Below, in pieces: positions 43,059 to 52,210 of a stretch of DNA of 64,000 nt. The first letter of the stretch is position 1. Each line of letters starts with the position of its first letter. The translations under genes and the position numbers were made by a program. This stretch comes from Pseudomonas nabeulensis. Its GTDB lineage: Bacteria; Pseudomonadota; Gammaproteobacteria; Pseudomonadales; Pseudomonadaceae. The notes beneath the pieces are model-generated. The model was not told the origin of the DNA. It ran no database searches and was given only the letters and a program-made list of their open reading frames with translations. The stretch lies in NCBI RefSeq assembly GCF_004682045.1, contig NZ_QUZT01000004.1, positions 107,415 to 171,414 on the forward strand, read 5' to 3'.

Positions 43059-44390
43059 TTAGCCAGGCTCCGCGACCGGCGTCGCCAGGCGATTGCACGC
43101 GTACAGCGCACTACCCAGCAGCATCAACGCGCCGCCTCGCAACCAAGTGTCGAGGCCTTGCTGGCTGAGCAGGATCAGGCAGGAAACAATCGCCAGCACT
43201 GGCACCCAGGTCGGCACACGAAAATGGTGTTCTGCGACGAGGTCGCGGCGCAATACCAGCACCGCCAGGTTGGTGCTGAGGAACACGAAAAGCAGCAACA
43301 GCACGACCGTCTCGGCCAACGCTGCGAGCGTGCCGGTCAACGTCAAGGAGATGGCCACCAGGGTGCTGGCGATGATCGCGACCCAAGGCGTACGCCGCTT
43401 GGGCAGCACACGCGAAAGCGGCCCCGGCAACAGGCTCATGCGGGCCATGCCATAGGCCAGGCGGCTGGCCATGACCATGGTCAACAGCGCACCGTTGGCG
43501 ACCGCCACCAGTGCAATGAAGGCGAAGAGCTGGGGCGGGATACTCAAGCCCGAGGCGCGTACCACCTCGAGCAACGGCGCCGAGGTGGCCGTCAGTTTGT
43601 CCATCGGCAGCACCATTGAAGCAGCGACACCGACCGCCGTATACACGATGCCGGCCGTCACCAACGCGGCAAACAGCGCACGCGGATACACCTTGCGCAC
43701 CCCGCGTATTTCTTCGGCCAGGTTAGCCGACGTTTCAAAACCGACAAACGAATAGAACGCCAGCAATGCAGCGCCCAGCACCGCAGGCATAGGGTTGACG
43801 CCGGCCTTGAACTCCAGCGCGCGGCCGAGGTTGGCTTCGCCCGACTGGATGCACCAGGCCGCAGCCACCACCACCAATAGCAGCCCGGACAGTTCGATGC
43901 AGGTCATGACCATGTTGGCGCCCAACGACTCCTTGATACCGCGAGCATTGAGCAGCGCTATCACCATCAGGAATATCAGCGCGGCCAGGTGCGGTGATAC
44001 GTCGACGAACGCCGCCAGGTAGTCGCCGGCAAATGCCAGGGACAGCCCGGCCGCGCTGGTGACGGCGGCCGCCAGCATGCAAAAGCCGACCAGGAACGAA
44101 ATCAGCGGTGACTTGAATGCCTTCTCGGCGAACACCGAAGCAGCGCCGGCATAGGGGTACTTGGTCACCAGCTCCGCGTACGAACCTGCCGTGAGCATGG
44201 CGAAGAACAACGCCACCAGCAGCGGCACCCAGATCGCCCCACCCACCTCGCCAGCGATGGTGCCGGCCAGCGCGTACACGCCGGCACCGAGCACATCGCC
44301 GAGAATGAACAGAAACAACATCGGGCCCGTCACGGCGCGGCGCAAGGACGGTTTTGTGGGTGCGGCTTGGCTGAAGCTGAACTCGGACAT
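43059..44390 (-). CDS. APC-family amino acid permease
   Basis: A 443-residue permease with 12 hydrophobic segments. The first helix carries the unwound GDVLGAGVYALAGTIAG motif typical of the APC superfamily, and helix 6 includes LLAFYSFVGFETSANLAEEI. It would import or exchange amino acids or polyamines across the inner membrane. The start is taken at 44390 (MSEFSFSQAAP), short of the longer open frame at 44423. It is convergent to the zinc dehydrogenase; no regulator is adjacent. Substrate unknown. Confidence 0.82.
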   Translation of the reverse strand: MSEFSFSQAAPTKPSLRRAVTGPMLFLFILGDVLGAGVYALAGTIAGEVGGAIWVPLLVALFFAMLTAGSYAELVTKYPYAGAASVFAEKAFKSPLISFLVGFCMLAAAVTSAAGLSLAFAGDYLAAFVDVSPHLAALIFLMVIALLNARGIKESLGANMVMTCIELSGLLLVVVAAAWCIQSGEANLGRALEFKAGVNPMPAVLGAALLAFYSFVGFETSANLAEEIRGVRKVYPRALFAALVTAGIVYTAVGVAASMVLPMDKLTATSAPLLEVVRASGLSIPPQLFAFIALVAVANGALLTMVMASRLAYGMARMSLLPGPLSRVLPKRRTPWVAIIASTLVAISLTLTGTLAALAETVVLLLLFVFLSTNLAVLVLRRDLVAEHHFRVPTWVPVLAIVSCLILLSQQGLDTWLRGGALMLLGSALYACNRLATPVAEPG

Positions 44391-44523
44391 GGGCGGCTCG
44401 GGCGGCGGGGTTGTTATCAGCAATCAGCGGGCGCGGGCCGGCTGACGCGGGGCTCTCTACAATGGAAAATCCACGCGCCGCCAAAGTTCCGTTTTCCGCT
44501 GCAACCCCGGCGCAGGCGCCCCG

Positions 44524-44838
44524 TCAATCGTCCTCGTGCAGGTGCGCGTCAGCGCAGGGCAAACGCCCCGATTCGCCGCCCGCAATCCGTTCCGCCTGAT
44601 CAATGCCGCGCTTGAGCGCGTCGTGCACGGTCCATTCGGCGCCCGGCAACTGGCTGGTGCGTTCAATCACGCATTGCCCCGTCGCGGTATAGACGCTGAC
44701 CAGCACTTCGATATCGGCGTCTTCGCGCTCCCGGGCCCTGACTTCGATATGGCACCCGTTTTCCACTTCCTGAGTAAAGCACTCTTCTTCCAATGCCTTT
44801 TGGGCCCATGCCTTATAAGTATTACCACGAATAAACAT
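44524..44838 (-). CDS. Hypothetical protein, 104 aa
   Basis: A soluble, acidic protein (YKAWAQKALEEECFTQEVEN; HIEVRAREREDADIEVLVSV). It shows an alpha-beta pattern similar in style to small pseudomonad proteins of unknown function. GGGAGAACAG precedes the ATG. It lies upstream of the permease on the same strand, separated by 133 bp. No family is recognised. Confidence 0.55.
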   Translation of the reverse strand: MFIRGNTYKAWAQKALEEECFTQEVENGCHIEVRAREREDADIEVLVSVYTATGQCVIERTSQLPGAEWTVHDALKRGIDQAERIAGGESGRLPCADAHLHEDD

Positions 44839-45239
44839 AACTGTTCTCCCGGACCGTTAGTGGGTTGACCTTCAAGTAAGACCTGAATGCCTTAAGAGGG
44901 ATTCCGTCTTTTTTACAAGGGAAATTGCATCATGCACCTATAAAGCTCTAGTGCCGTTTCGCTTGTTAAGCCGTTCGTCAGGCGAAGTAACAAATTGTTA
45001 AACCAACCCCGTGACGTCTATTCAAAATATTCGGCAGCGCGGTGAAAAACGCACCGCAGAGCAGCAGCGAAAGCCAACAGATCCGGGCAGCTGATGGGTT
45101 TTATCCATTGATGGCGCCGTATTGCCTGGCGTCAGGAACTAACAAGCGCAGCGCCAGCGTTTCGCTTAAGTAATTTACGAACACTGTCGCCGGACTTTCG
45201 GCGCCGTAACAACGGACGTTTTCCATACAGGAGCAAGGC
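44839..45239. other. Regulatory gap before cyo operon
   Basis: About 400 bases between divergent genes. It must hold the cyo promoter and that of the minus-strand gene, but I see no clear consensus or ANR-type TTGAT-N4-ATCAA box. An AT-rich segment lies near 44900-45030. Ribosome-binding site AGGAGCAAGGC precedes cyoA. Confidence 0.35.
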
Positions 45240-46163
45240 ATGAAACGAGCGATTGGCTATTGCCTGGCATATCTCGCCAGCGTCTTCTTGTTAAGCGGTT
45301 GCAACTTAGTGGTGTTCAACCCCAAGGGGCAGATTTCAACCGATGAGCGCGACCTGATTATCCTCGCCACGGGCCTGATGCTGTTGGTGGTGGTGCCGGT
45401 GATCGTGCTGACGTTTGTGTTTGCCTACCGCTACCGCGCCACCAATAAAAAGGCTCGTTACTCACCGCGCTGGGCCAGTTCCCACAAAATCGAAGCAGTA
45501 GTGTGGGGCGTGCCGCTGCTGATCATCATCGCCTTGGGCTGGGTGACGTGGAAAACCACCCACGCCCTCGACCCCTATCGCCCGCTCGACTCGGACACGC
45601 CACCGATCAACGTCCAAGTGGTGGCCATCGACTGGAAGTGGCTGTTCATCTACCCCGACCTGGGTATCGCCAGCGTCAACGAACTGGCCTTGCCGGTGCA
45701 CACGCCTGTGAGTTTCACCATCACCTCCGACGCGGCCATGACGTCCTTCTTCATCCCGGCGCTGGGAGGGCAGATCTATGCGATGGCAGGCATGCAGACC
45801 AAGCTGCACCTGATCGCCAACGAAACCGGCGAGTTCAAGGGAATCGCCGCCAACTACAACGGCCCCGGTTTTTCCGACATGCATTTCACCACGCTGTCAT
45901 TGAGCCCCACCGACTTCCAGACCTGGGCGAACAAGGTCAAGGGCGCCTCCACAGTCCTTGACCAAACGAGCTATGCGCACTTGGCCAAGCCCACCATCAA
46001 GCACCCCGTGACCTATTACTCGGCAGTGCAGGAGCGGCTGTTCCTGGACATCGTCGATAAATACGAAGGCATGAACAAGGCCAATAAAACCAGGCGAGCG
46101 CCATTGAGCGGTACTGAAAAGCGCGTCGATAAACACCCCAGTTTACTGGCCGAGGAGCAATAA
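45240..46163 (+). CDS. cyoA: Cytochrome bo3 ubiquinol oxidase subunit II
   Basis: A 307-residue lipoprotein: signal peptide with lipobox LLSGC (Cys21), followed by the CyoA signature [16 protein letters not shown]. Two membrane helices and a cupredoxin-like periplasmic domain follow. As expected for a quinol oxidase, the CuA ligand set (CxExCxxxHxxM) is absent. It anchors and assembles the oxidase. It is the first gene of a cyoABCDE order. The wording is not that of the usual Pseudomonas housekeeping copy as I remember it, suggesting a second cyo set. Confidence 0.9.
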   Translation: MKRAIGYCLAYLASVFLLSGCNLVVFNPKGQISTDERDLIILATGLMLLVVVPVIVLTFVFAYRYRATNKKARYSPRWASSHKIEAVVWGVPLLIIIALGWVTWKTTHALDPYRPLDSDTPPINVQVVAIDWKWLFIYPDLGIASVNELALPVHTPVSFTITSDAAMTSFFIPALGGQIYAMAGMQTKLHLIANETGEFKGIAANYNGPGFSDMHFTTLSLSPTDFQTWANKVKGASTVLDQTSYAHLAKPTIKHPVTYYSAVQERLFLDIVDKYEGMNKANKTRRAPLSGTEKRVDKHPSLLAEEQ

Positions 46164-46165
46164 CA

Positions 46166-48139
46166 ATGTTCGGAAAACTGTCATGGGATGCGATTCCAAC
46201 CACTGAACCGATTGTGATGTACACGCTGGCCTTCATCGGGCTGATCGGCGCGGCGATGGTGGGCACCATTACCTGGAAACGCAAATGGGGCTATTTGTGG
46301 CGCGAGTGGTTCACGTCGGTGGACCACAAAAAGATCGGATGTATGTACATCATCGTCGCGCTGGTGATGCTGCTACGCGGTTTTTCCGACGCAATCATGA
46401 TGCGCACCCAGCAAGCCATGGCCGCCAGTGGCGGGCCGGGTTATCTGCCGCCGGAACACTACGACCAGATCTTCACTGCCCATGGCGTGATCATGATTTT
46501 CTTCGTGGCCATGCCCTTCGTGGTCGGCCTGATGAACGTAGTGGTGCCGTTGCAGATAGGCGCACGCGACGTGGCCTACCCGTTTCTCAACGCGCTGAGC
46601 TTCTGGCTGTTCGTGGCCGGTGCCGCGCTGGTCAACGTCTCACTGGGGATCGGTGAGTTTGCGCGAACCGGTTGGGTCGCCTATCCGCCGTTATCCGGGC
46701 TGGCATACAGCCCCGGGGTCGGGGTGGACTACTACATATGGTCACTGCAGATATCCGGCGTCGGCACGTTACTGACGGGGCTGAATTTCTTCGTCACGAT
46801 TTTGAAGATGCGCACCGAAGGCATGACGTTGTTCAAAATGCCGGTGTTCACCTGGAATGCGCTGTGCACCTCGGTGCTGATCCTGGCGTCTTTTCCAATT
46901 CTTACCGCCACCCTGCTGATGCTGTCCCTGGACCGTTACCTGGGCATGCATTTCTTTACCAACGAAGCCGGCGGCAACCCGATGATGTACGTGAACTTGA
47001 TCTGGGCCTGGGGGCATCCGGAGGTGTACATCCTGATCCTGCCGGCGTTCGGAGTGTTTTCCGAGATTGCCGCGACCTTCAGCAGTAAGCGGCTCTTCGG
47101 TTACGTGTCGCTGGTATGGGCGACGATTGCGATTACCGTGTTGTCGTTCATCGTGTGGCTGCACCACTTCTTCACCATGGGCGCAGGGGGTAACGTCAAC
47201 GCGTTCTTCGGCATCATGACCATGATTATCGCGGTGCCGACCGGGGTGAAAATCTTCACCTGGCTGTTCACCATGTACCGTGGCCGGGTGCGCTTCGAGA
47301 CCCCCATGCTGTGGACCCTGGGCTTTATCGTGACCTTCAGCATCGGCGGGATGACCGGGGTATTGCTGGCAGTGCCGGGCGCTGACTTCATGCTGCACAA
47401 CAGCCTGTTCCTGATCGCGCATTTTCACAACGTGATCATCGGCGGCGCGGTGTTCGGCTACATGGCCGGCCTGACCTACTGGTTCCCCAAGGCCTTTGGC
47501 TTCCGCTTGAACGACAAGCTGGGCCGCATCGCCTTCTGGTGCTGGCTGATCGGCTTTTATTTCGCGTTCATGCCGTCGTATGTACTGGGCTTTATGGGCA
47601 TGACCCGGCGCCTCAACCATTTCGACAACCCGGAATGGCGGCCGTGGCTGCTGCTGGAAGTGCTGGGCGTGCTCATCATCCTCTGCGGCGTAATTTCCCA
47701 GGCTCTGCAGCTGTTCGTCAGCATCCGTAACCGCCACCAATACCGCGACCTTACTGGCGACCCGTGGGACGGGCGCACCCTGGAATGGGCCACCGCCTCT
47801 CCGCCACCGCTGTACAACTTCGCCGAGCAACCCAAGGTCAATGACCTGGACGCTTATTGGGGCATGAAGGAGCGCGGCGTGAGCACCCTCAGCCACACCG
47901 ACTACCGAAGCATTCACATGCCGCGCAACACCGCCTCGGGCCTGGTGATCAGCCTGTTCGCGCTGATCTGCAGCTTCGCCCTGGTCTGGCACATCTGGTG
48001 GCTGGCGGCGTTCGGCCTGGTGGCTTCGGTGGTCGCGTTCGTGGTGCGCAGCTACGACGAAGACACTGATTACTTCGTGTCCGCGCAAGAGGTGGCGCGC
48101 ATCGAAACGGCACGTCTCAAAGACCTGGCAGAGGCTTGA
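46166..48139 (+). CDS. cyoB: Cytochrome bo3 ubiquinol oxidase subunit I
   Basis: A 657-residue heme-copper oxidase catalytic subunit with 15 membrane helices. Ligand motifs visible are HGVIMIFFV (heme b), [13 protein letters not shown] (CuB His, D-channel Glu and Tyr), WLHHFFTMG (CuB His pair) and [12 protein letters not shown] (heme ligands). GHPEVY marks the A1 class, unlike the YSHPAVY enzyme at 19 kb. It oxidises ubiquinol, reduces O2 and pumps protons. Starts 3 bp after the cyoA stop, with GAGGAG upstream. Confidence 0.93.
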   Translation: MFGKLSWDAIPTTEPIVMYTLAFIGLIGAAMVGTITWKRKWGYLWREWFTSVDHKKIGCMYIIVALVMLLRGFSDAIMMRTQQAMAASGGPGYLPPEHYDQIFTAHGVIMIFFVAMPFVVGLMNVVVPLQIGARDVAYPFLNALSFWLFVAGAALVNVSLGIGEFARTGWVAYPPLSGLAYSPGVGVDYYIWSLQISGVGTLLTGLNFFVTILKMRTEGMTLFKMPVFTWNALCTSVLILASFPILTATLLMLSLDRYLGMHFFTNEAGGNPMMYVNLIWAWGHPEVYILILPAFGVFSEIAATFSSKRLFGYVSLVWATIAITVLSFIVWLHHFFTMGAGGNVNAFFGIMTMIIAVPTGVKIFTWLFTMYRGRVRFETPMLWTLGFIVTFSIGGMTGVLLAVPGADFMLHNSLFLIAHFHNVIIGGAVFGYMAGLTYWFPKAFGFRLNDKLGRIAFWCWLIGFYFAFMPSYVLGFMGMTRRLNHFDNPEWRPWLLLEVLGVLIILCGVISQALQLFVSIRNRHQYRDLTGDPWDGRTLEWATASPPPLYNFAEQPKVNDLDAYWGMKERGVSTLSHTDYRSIHMPRNTASGLVISLFALICSFALVWHIWWLAAFGLVASVVAFVVRSYDEDTDYFVSAQEVARIETARLKDLAEA

Positions 48140-48142
48140 TCC

Positions 48143-48757
48143 ATGTCCAATATCGTGATTGAAAAAGACATCGCTCATACTCAGGAACACGGACATGAAG
48201 ACGCGGGTTCGCTGAGCGTCTTCGGGTTCTGGATTTACCTGATGACCGACTGCATCCTGTTCGCGAGCTTGTTCGCCGGCTATGCGGTGTTGCGCGACAG
48301 CGTGGCCGGCGGTCCTTCGAGCGTGGATATTTTCGAACTGCCCTATGTGCTCGCTGAAACCATGCTGCTGCTGTTGAGCAGCATCACCTACGGCTACGCG
48401 ATGCTGGCGATGAACCGTGGCCAGCAAAGCCAGGTGCTGCGTTGGCTGGGACTCACGTTCGTGCTCGGCGCCGGCTTCATTGCCATGGAAATCAACGAGT
48501 TCCGCCATTTGATCGCAGAAGGCTACGGACCGGACCGCAGCGCGTTTCTGACCGCTTTTTTCACTCTTGTCGGCACCCACGGCGCGCACGTGTTGACGGG
48601 GTTGATCTGGATGGCTGTGCTGATGGTGCAGATTCGCCAGAAAGGCCTGACCAACACCACCGCCACCCGGCTCAGTTGCCTGAGCCTGTTCTGGCACTTC
48701 CTGGACGTGGTGTGGATCTGCGTGTTTACCGTGATCTATCTGTTGGGAGTGGTGTGA
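48143..48757 (+). CDS. cyoC: Cytochrome bo3 ubiquinol oxidase subunit III
   Basis: A 204-residue, five-helix subunit III ([40 protein letters not shown]). It starts 4 bp after cyoB, matching the expected operon. The subunit stabilises proton uptake in the bo3 complex. Confidence 0.9.
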   Translation: MSNIVIEKDIAHTQEHGHEDAGSLSVFGFWIYLMTDCILFASLFAGYAVLRDSVAGGPSSVDIFELPYVLAETMLLLLSSITYGYAMLAMNRGQQSQVLRWLGLTFVLGAGFIAMEINEFRHLIAEGYGPDRSAFLTAFFTLVGTHGAHVLTGLIWMAVLMVQIRQKGLTNTTATRLSCLSLFWHFLDVVWICVFTVIYLLGVV

Positions 48758-48758
48758 C

Positions 48759-49097
48759 ATGTACAAGCAAAGTTCGATTCACAGCAGCGCCGGTACCAGC
48801 CATGGCAGCAGCCGTTCCTACCTGGTCGGGTTCATGCTGTCGGTGCTGCTGACCCTGATCCCTTTCGCCCTGGTGATGTTCCCTTCGCTGCCGCGCACCA
48901 TCACCGCCTGGCTGGTGGTGGCGCTGGGGGTTATCCAGATCGTGGTCCACCTCAAGTTCTTCCTGCATCTGGATACGGCCGAGGAACAACGCTGGAACCT
49001 GATTGCACTGATTTTTTCGGCGGTCATCATTCTTTTGCTGGTAGGGCTCTCGCTATGGATCATGGACAGTATTCACAACAACATGCTGGCGCACTGA
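48759..49097 (+). CDS. cyoD: Cytochrome bo3 ubiquinol oxidase subunit IV
   Basis: A 112-residue, three-helix protein typical of CyoD (SYLVGFMLSVLLTLIPFALV; GVIQIVVHLKFFLHLD; LIALIFSAVIILLLVGLSL). It begins 2 bp after the cyoC stop. It assists assembly of the CuB site in the bo3 oxidase. The next gene start lies inside its 3' end. Confidence 0.88.
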   Translation: MYKQSSIHSSAGTSHGSSRSYLVGFMLSVLLTLIPFALVMFPSLPRTITAWLVVALGVIQIVVHLKFFLHLDTAEEQRWNLIALIFSAVIILLLVGLSLWIMDSIHNNMLAH

Positions 49098-50074
49098 GGT
49101 ACTGGCTGGGGCTGCTCAATGCAGGAATTCAACTGACCAAGCCAGGGATCATTTTTGGCAATCTCACGTCGGTGCTGGGGGGTTATTTCCTCGCTGGCGG
49201 CGGGCGCCTGGCAGACCCTGCGCACCTAGTTGCCACCCTGCTCGGCACTGCATTGGTGATCGGTTGCGGTTGTGTCATTAACAACTGCGCCGATCGAGAC
49301 ATTGATCGGCGCATGGTGCGAACCTGCCATCGCGCACTGGCGCTGCGAACCATCGCGGTGCCCACCGCCGCCAGCTATGCCATCGCACTGGGCGTCAGTG
49401 GTTTCGGCCTGCTCTGGGCGGGCAGCAACCTGCTGGCGTGCTGCCTGGCGCTGGTCGGGCTGGTGATCTATGCGGGGGTCTACACCTTCTGGCTCAAGCG
49501 CCGTTCCCACTGGGGCACCTTGGTCGGCAGCCTCTCCGGGGCAATGCCGCCGGTGATCGGCTATTGCGCGGTCACCGCAAGGTTCGACGCCACGGCGATG
49601 ATGTTAGTGCTGGTGTTCTGCTGCTGGCAGATGCCCCATTCACACGCCATCACCGTGATGCGCCGCGAAGACTTCCGCGCAGCGCGCCTGCCGCTGCTGA
49701 CCCTGTCCCAAGCCCACCGGCAAATACAGGCGTACACCCTGGCTTTCTTCGCCAGCACCCTGCTGCTGGGAGTGGTAGCCCAGATGGGCATGCTGTATTT
49801 CGCCGTGATCAGCGCCTTGGGTGGTTACTGGCTGGCGCTGGCCAACAGCAGCGTGCGCCGGGTCGATCCAGCGCGCTGGGCGCGCTCGATCTTCGGCTTC
49901 TCGATTCTGTTGGTGATGATCCTCAACCTGATGCTGGCGCTGTCCACGCTGTGTCGAGCAAGCTGCGAATCTTCCTGGGCAGATCAGCGGGCTGGTAGGG
50001 TTTGGCAATCAACTCGAATTCATGCACCTGTATATCCGCGCGCTCCAGCGAGTCTTTCGCATAGCCCGTCGTAA
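49055..50074 (+). CDS. cyoE: Protoheme IX farnesyltransferase (heme O synthase), extended C-terminus
   Basis: A UbiA-type prenyltransferase that makes heme O for the oxidase. Motifs are LTKPGIIFGNLTSVLGG, NNCADRDIDRRMVRT (the DxxxD Mg-prenyl site) and WQMPHSHAI. Normal CyoE is about 290-300 residues. Here the frame runs to 339 residues, and the last 40 (from about LSTLCRASCESSW) are antisense to the 3' end of the LOV-kinase gene and look non-native. The start at 49055 overlaps cyoD by 43 bp; a later start is possible. The native stop appears lost. Confidence 0.85.
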   Translation: MDHGQYSQQHAGALRYWLGLLNAGIQLTKPGIIFGNLTSVLGGYFLAGGGRLADPAHLVATLLGTALVIGCGCVINNCADRDIDRRMVRTCHRALALRTIAVPTAASYAIALGVSGFGLLWAGSNLLACCLALVGLVIYAGVYTFWLKRRSHWGTLVGSLSGAMPPVIGYCAVTARFDATAMMLVLVFCCWQMPHSHAITVMRREDFRAARLPLLTLSQAHRQIQAYTLAFFASTLLLGVVAQMGMLYFAVISALGGYWLALANSSVRRVDPARWARSIFGFSILLVMILNLMLALSTLCRASCESSWADQRAGRVWQSTRIHAPVYPRAPASLSHSPS

Positions 50075-51524
50075 GCAGCACCCTGGTATGCGGATACAAG
50101 TGCACTATCTCGCGCGCGAGTTCCGCGCCATTCATCTGGCCGGGCATGATCAAGTCACTGAACACCAGGTCATAGGTCGCGCCGGCGAGCCGATCCAGCG
50201 CCTCGGCGGCAGTGTGCGCAATGTCGGTGCTATAACCGTAGTCAGACAGAACCTCCTGCGCGAGCTCGGCCACTTCGGGCCGGTCCTCCACAATCAAGAT
50301 GTGCTCGTCGCCTTGAAGCGAAGTAGTCGCGGGCGTTTGCTCGACCCAGAGCTGGCTGTCGTTCGCCGGAAAATACAGGCATACCGTCGTGCCAACGCCT
50401 GGGTAGGAATGGATGCGTGCAGTACCGCCCGATTGCTTGACGAAGCCATACACCATCGACAATCCCAGACCTGAACCCTTGCCCTCTTCCTTGGTGGTGA
50501 AGAACGGTTGCATGATTTTCTCCTGGACGCTCTCATCGATGCCGTTGCCGTTATCGCTGATCGAGAGGCCCACGTAGCGGCCTTCGGCCAAGCCGTCGCG
50601 TTGCGCATTGGCATCGCCCGGAACCTGAACGTTGCACGTCTTGATTGTCACGGTCGGCTCGCCATGTCCTCCTAGCGCATCCTGGGCGTTGGATAACAAA
50701 TGCTGCACCGCCAGCTCCGCCTGCGCAGGGTCAATACGACAGTTCCACAGGTCCTCAGCCAGATTCACATGCAGCTGGACATCCTGCAGTGTCTGCGCCA
50801 AAAAATCGGTGCGGCTCAGCAAGGTGTTCAGGTTGATTACGCGACTGTCGAGACGTTGCTTGCGCGAGAACGCGAGTAGCTGTTGGGTCAAGGTTTGAGC
50901 TTTTTCGGCGGCGGCCCTGGCGCGGCTGGCGCTGTTGAGAATGCGCTGCGGGTCGGTACCGGGGCGCTTGGCGCTCTGCTGGATCAGTTCGAGATAACCG
51001 ACCATCACCTGCAGCAGGTTATTGAAGTCATGGGCGATGCCGCCGGTCAGTTGCCCTAGGGCCTCCAGGTCCTGAACGCGGCGCACGCGCAGTTCTGCGT
51101 CGTGGCGCCGGCTCACGTCAAGCTGAGAGGCAAAAAAGTACACCAATTGGCCGCTCTCATTGAACAACGGCGAAATGAACAGTTCATTCCAGAACGTCGA
51201 ACCGTCCTTGCGGTAGTTGAGTACTTCCACACATACCTCATGGCGGCATGTCATCGCATGCTGCACTTGCCGCAACGCACGCTTATCGGTTTCAGGTCCT
51301 TGCAGAAACCTGCAATTGCGCCAGATCACTTCACCCTGTTCATACCCCGTCAGCCTCAGGAACGCCTGATTGGCGAAGATGATCGGGTTGTCGGCTTGTG
51401 CCGGGTCGCAAACGATCATCGCGCTTTGGCTGGTTTCCATCGCCGCGAAAAACAGGTCTTTGCGGCTGGAAGAGAGCCGCGCCGGATCGATACGGTCGAC
51501 CACGGGCTTTTTCTTGCTTGCCAA
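49923..51524 (-). CDS. LOV-domain hybrid histidine kinase
   Basis: A 533-residue blue-light-type sensor kinase. The N-terminal PAS domain carries the LOV signature RNCRFLQGPETD (flavin-adduct Cys71), with NPIIFANQAFLRLTGY before it and the flavin-contact Asn/Asn/Gln set (NYRKDG, WNELF, FASQLDVS) after it. A HisKA/HATPase module follows (GGIAHDFNNLLQ, His165; GKGSGLGLSMVYGF), then a C-terminal receiver (SDLIMPGQMNG). P. syringae has a similar LOV-HK. The first glycine of the usual GxNCRFLQ is W here. The 3' end overlaps convergent cyoE by 152 bp, and the last about 10 residues look non-native. Confidence 0.9.
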   Translation of the reverse strand: MASKKKPVVDRIDPARLSSSRKDLFFAAMETSQSAMIVCDPAQADNPIIFANQAFLRLTGYEQGEVIWRNCRFLQGPETDKRALRQVQHAMTCRHEVCVEVLNYRKDGSTFWNELFISPLFNESGQLVYFFASQLDVSRRHDAELRVRRVQDLEALGQLTGGIAHDFNNLLQVMVGYLELIQQSAKRPGTDPQRILNSASRARAAAEKAQTLTQQLLAFSRKQRLDSRVINLNTLLSRTDFLAQTLQDVQLHVNLAEDLWNCRIDPAQAELAVQHLLSNAQDALGGHGEPTVTIKTCNVQVPGDANAQRDGLAEGRYVGLSISDNGNGIDESVQEKIMQPFFTTKEEGKGSGLGLSMVYGFVKQSGGTARIHSYPGVGTTVCLYFPANDSQLWVEQTPATTSLQGDEHILIVEDRPEVAELAQEVLSDYGYSTDIAHTAAEALDRLAGATYDLVFSDLIMPGQMNGAELAREIVHLYPHTRVLLTTGYAKDSLERADIQVHEFELIAKPYQPADLPRKIRSLLDTAWTAPASG

Positions 51525-51598
51525 GGTTCACCTCCAGTTACGTGGTGCGTGTTCCATGGACCGTGAAAACGTCGCGCAGTGCCACCCTGCGCTGAACA

Positions 51599-51625
51599 GG
51601 CGCCCGCCGCAGGCGGTCGGGCGCC
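51599..51625 (-). terminator. GC-rich hairpin after DUF892 gene
   Basis: GGCGCCCG (51599-51606) pairs with CGGGCGCC (51618-51625), just after the DUF892 stop (51636) and before the LOV-kinase start (51524). No T-run follows on the minus strand, so it may only attenuate. Confidence 0.5.
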
Positions 51626-51635
51626 GCGCATTACG

Positions 51636-52145
51636 TCAGCGCTTGGCTGCTTTGTCGGGGTCGGCTGAGCGACGCAGGAACGCTTGCGTCAGTTCTGGTA
51701 AGTGCTGTAGCAGCCACTCGGCCATGGCGATTTCCTGCGGCAGGATCTTTTCGCAGGCCGCTAGAGTTTCCGAATCACCGGCCTCTTTCGCAGCGGCGAT
51801 AAGCGCCGTATAGCTGGCAATTTCCATGTTTTCGAAGACGTAACCGGCCATCGCGCCCTTGATGACTTCGTCACTCATCAATGAGCCACCGACTGCCTGG
51901 CCGAACGCCATCAGCTTGCCCCCCATGTCTTTCAGGGTCGATGAGCTGCCGCCCAGACGTGCCAGGCACTGGTCAATAAGTTGCTGCTGGCCGAGAGTTT
52001 CCTCAATGTGCTGGTCGATCCGTGCCTTGAGCTGGGGGTAATGTTCCAGGCGCTCGGATTGCGCCTTGAGCATTTTTTCGGCCTGCTGCTCCATCGCATG
52101 GGCATCACGTAGCCAATCAAGCAGGTTTTCCTGTGGAGTCGCCAT
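51636..52145 (-). CDS. DUF892/YciE ferritin-like protein
   Basis: A 169-residue four-helix ferritin-like protein of the DUF892 (YciE) family. Residues consistent with a di-iron site lie in AHAMEQQAEKML, DQHIEETLGQQQLI, YVFENMEIASYTALI and EIAMAEWLLQHL. YciE-type proteins are linked to stress and oxidative damage. GAGGA precedes the ATG at 52145. It is encoded just downstream of the Mn catalase, across a terminator. A second DUF892 gene is at 60293. Confidence 0.85.
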   Translation of the reverse strand: MATPQENLLDWLRDAHAMEQQAEKMLKAQSERLEHYPQLKARIDQHIEETLGQQQLIDQCLARLGGSSSTLKDMGGKLMAFGQAVGGSLMSDEVIKGAMAGYVFENMEIASYTALIAAAKEAGDSETLAACEKILPQEIAMAEWLLQHLPELTQAFLRRSADPDKAAKR

Positions 52146-52163
52146 GTCGTTAGTCCTCTTGAT

Positions 52164-52201
52164 AAAAAATGGCAGGCGCCGCACGCCCGAAAGCGTGCGG
52201 C
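52164..52201 (-). terminator. Intrinsic terminator after Mn catalase
   Basis: On the minus strand GCCGCACGC pairs with GCGTGCGGC (plus coordinates 52178-52186 and 52193-52201), followed after a short spacer by a six-T run (plus A-run 52164-52169). Placed 10 bp downstream of the catalase stop. Confidence 0.75.
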
Positions 52202-52210
52202 TGCCAAGCT

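Noticed and set aside
46769..48766. 665-residue minus-strand open frame
   Set aside because: Antisense shadow of cyoB and cyoC, with His/Gln-rich repetitive composition typical of such shadows.
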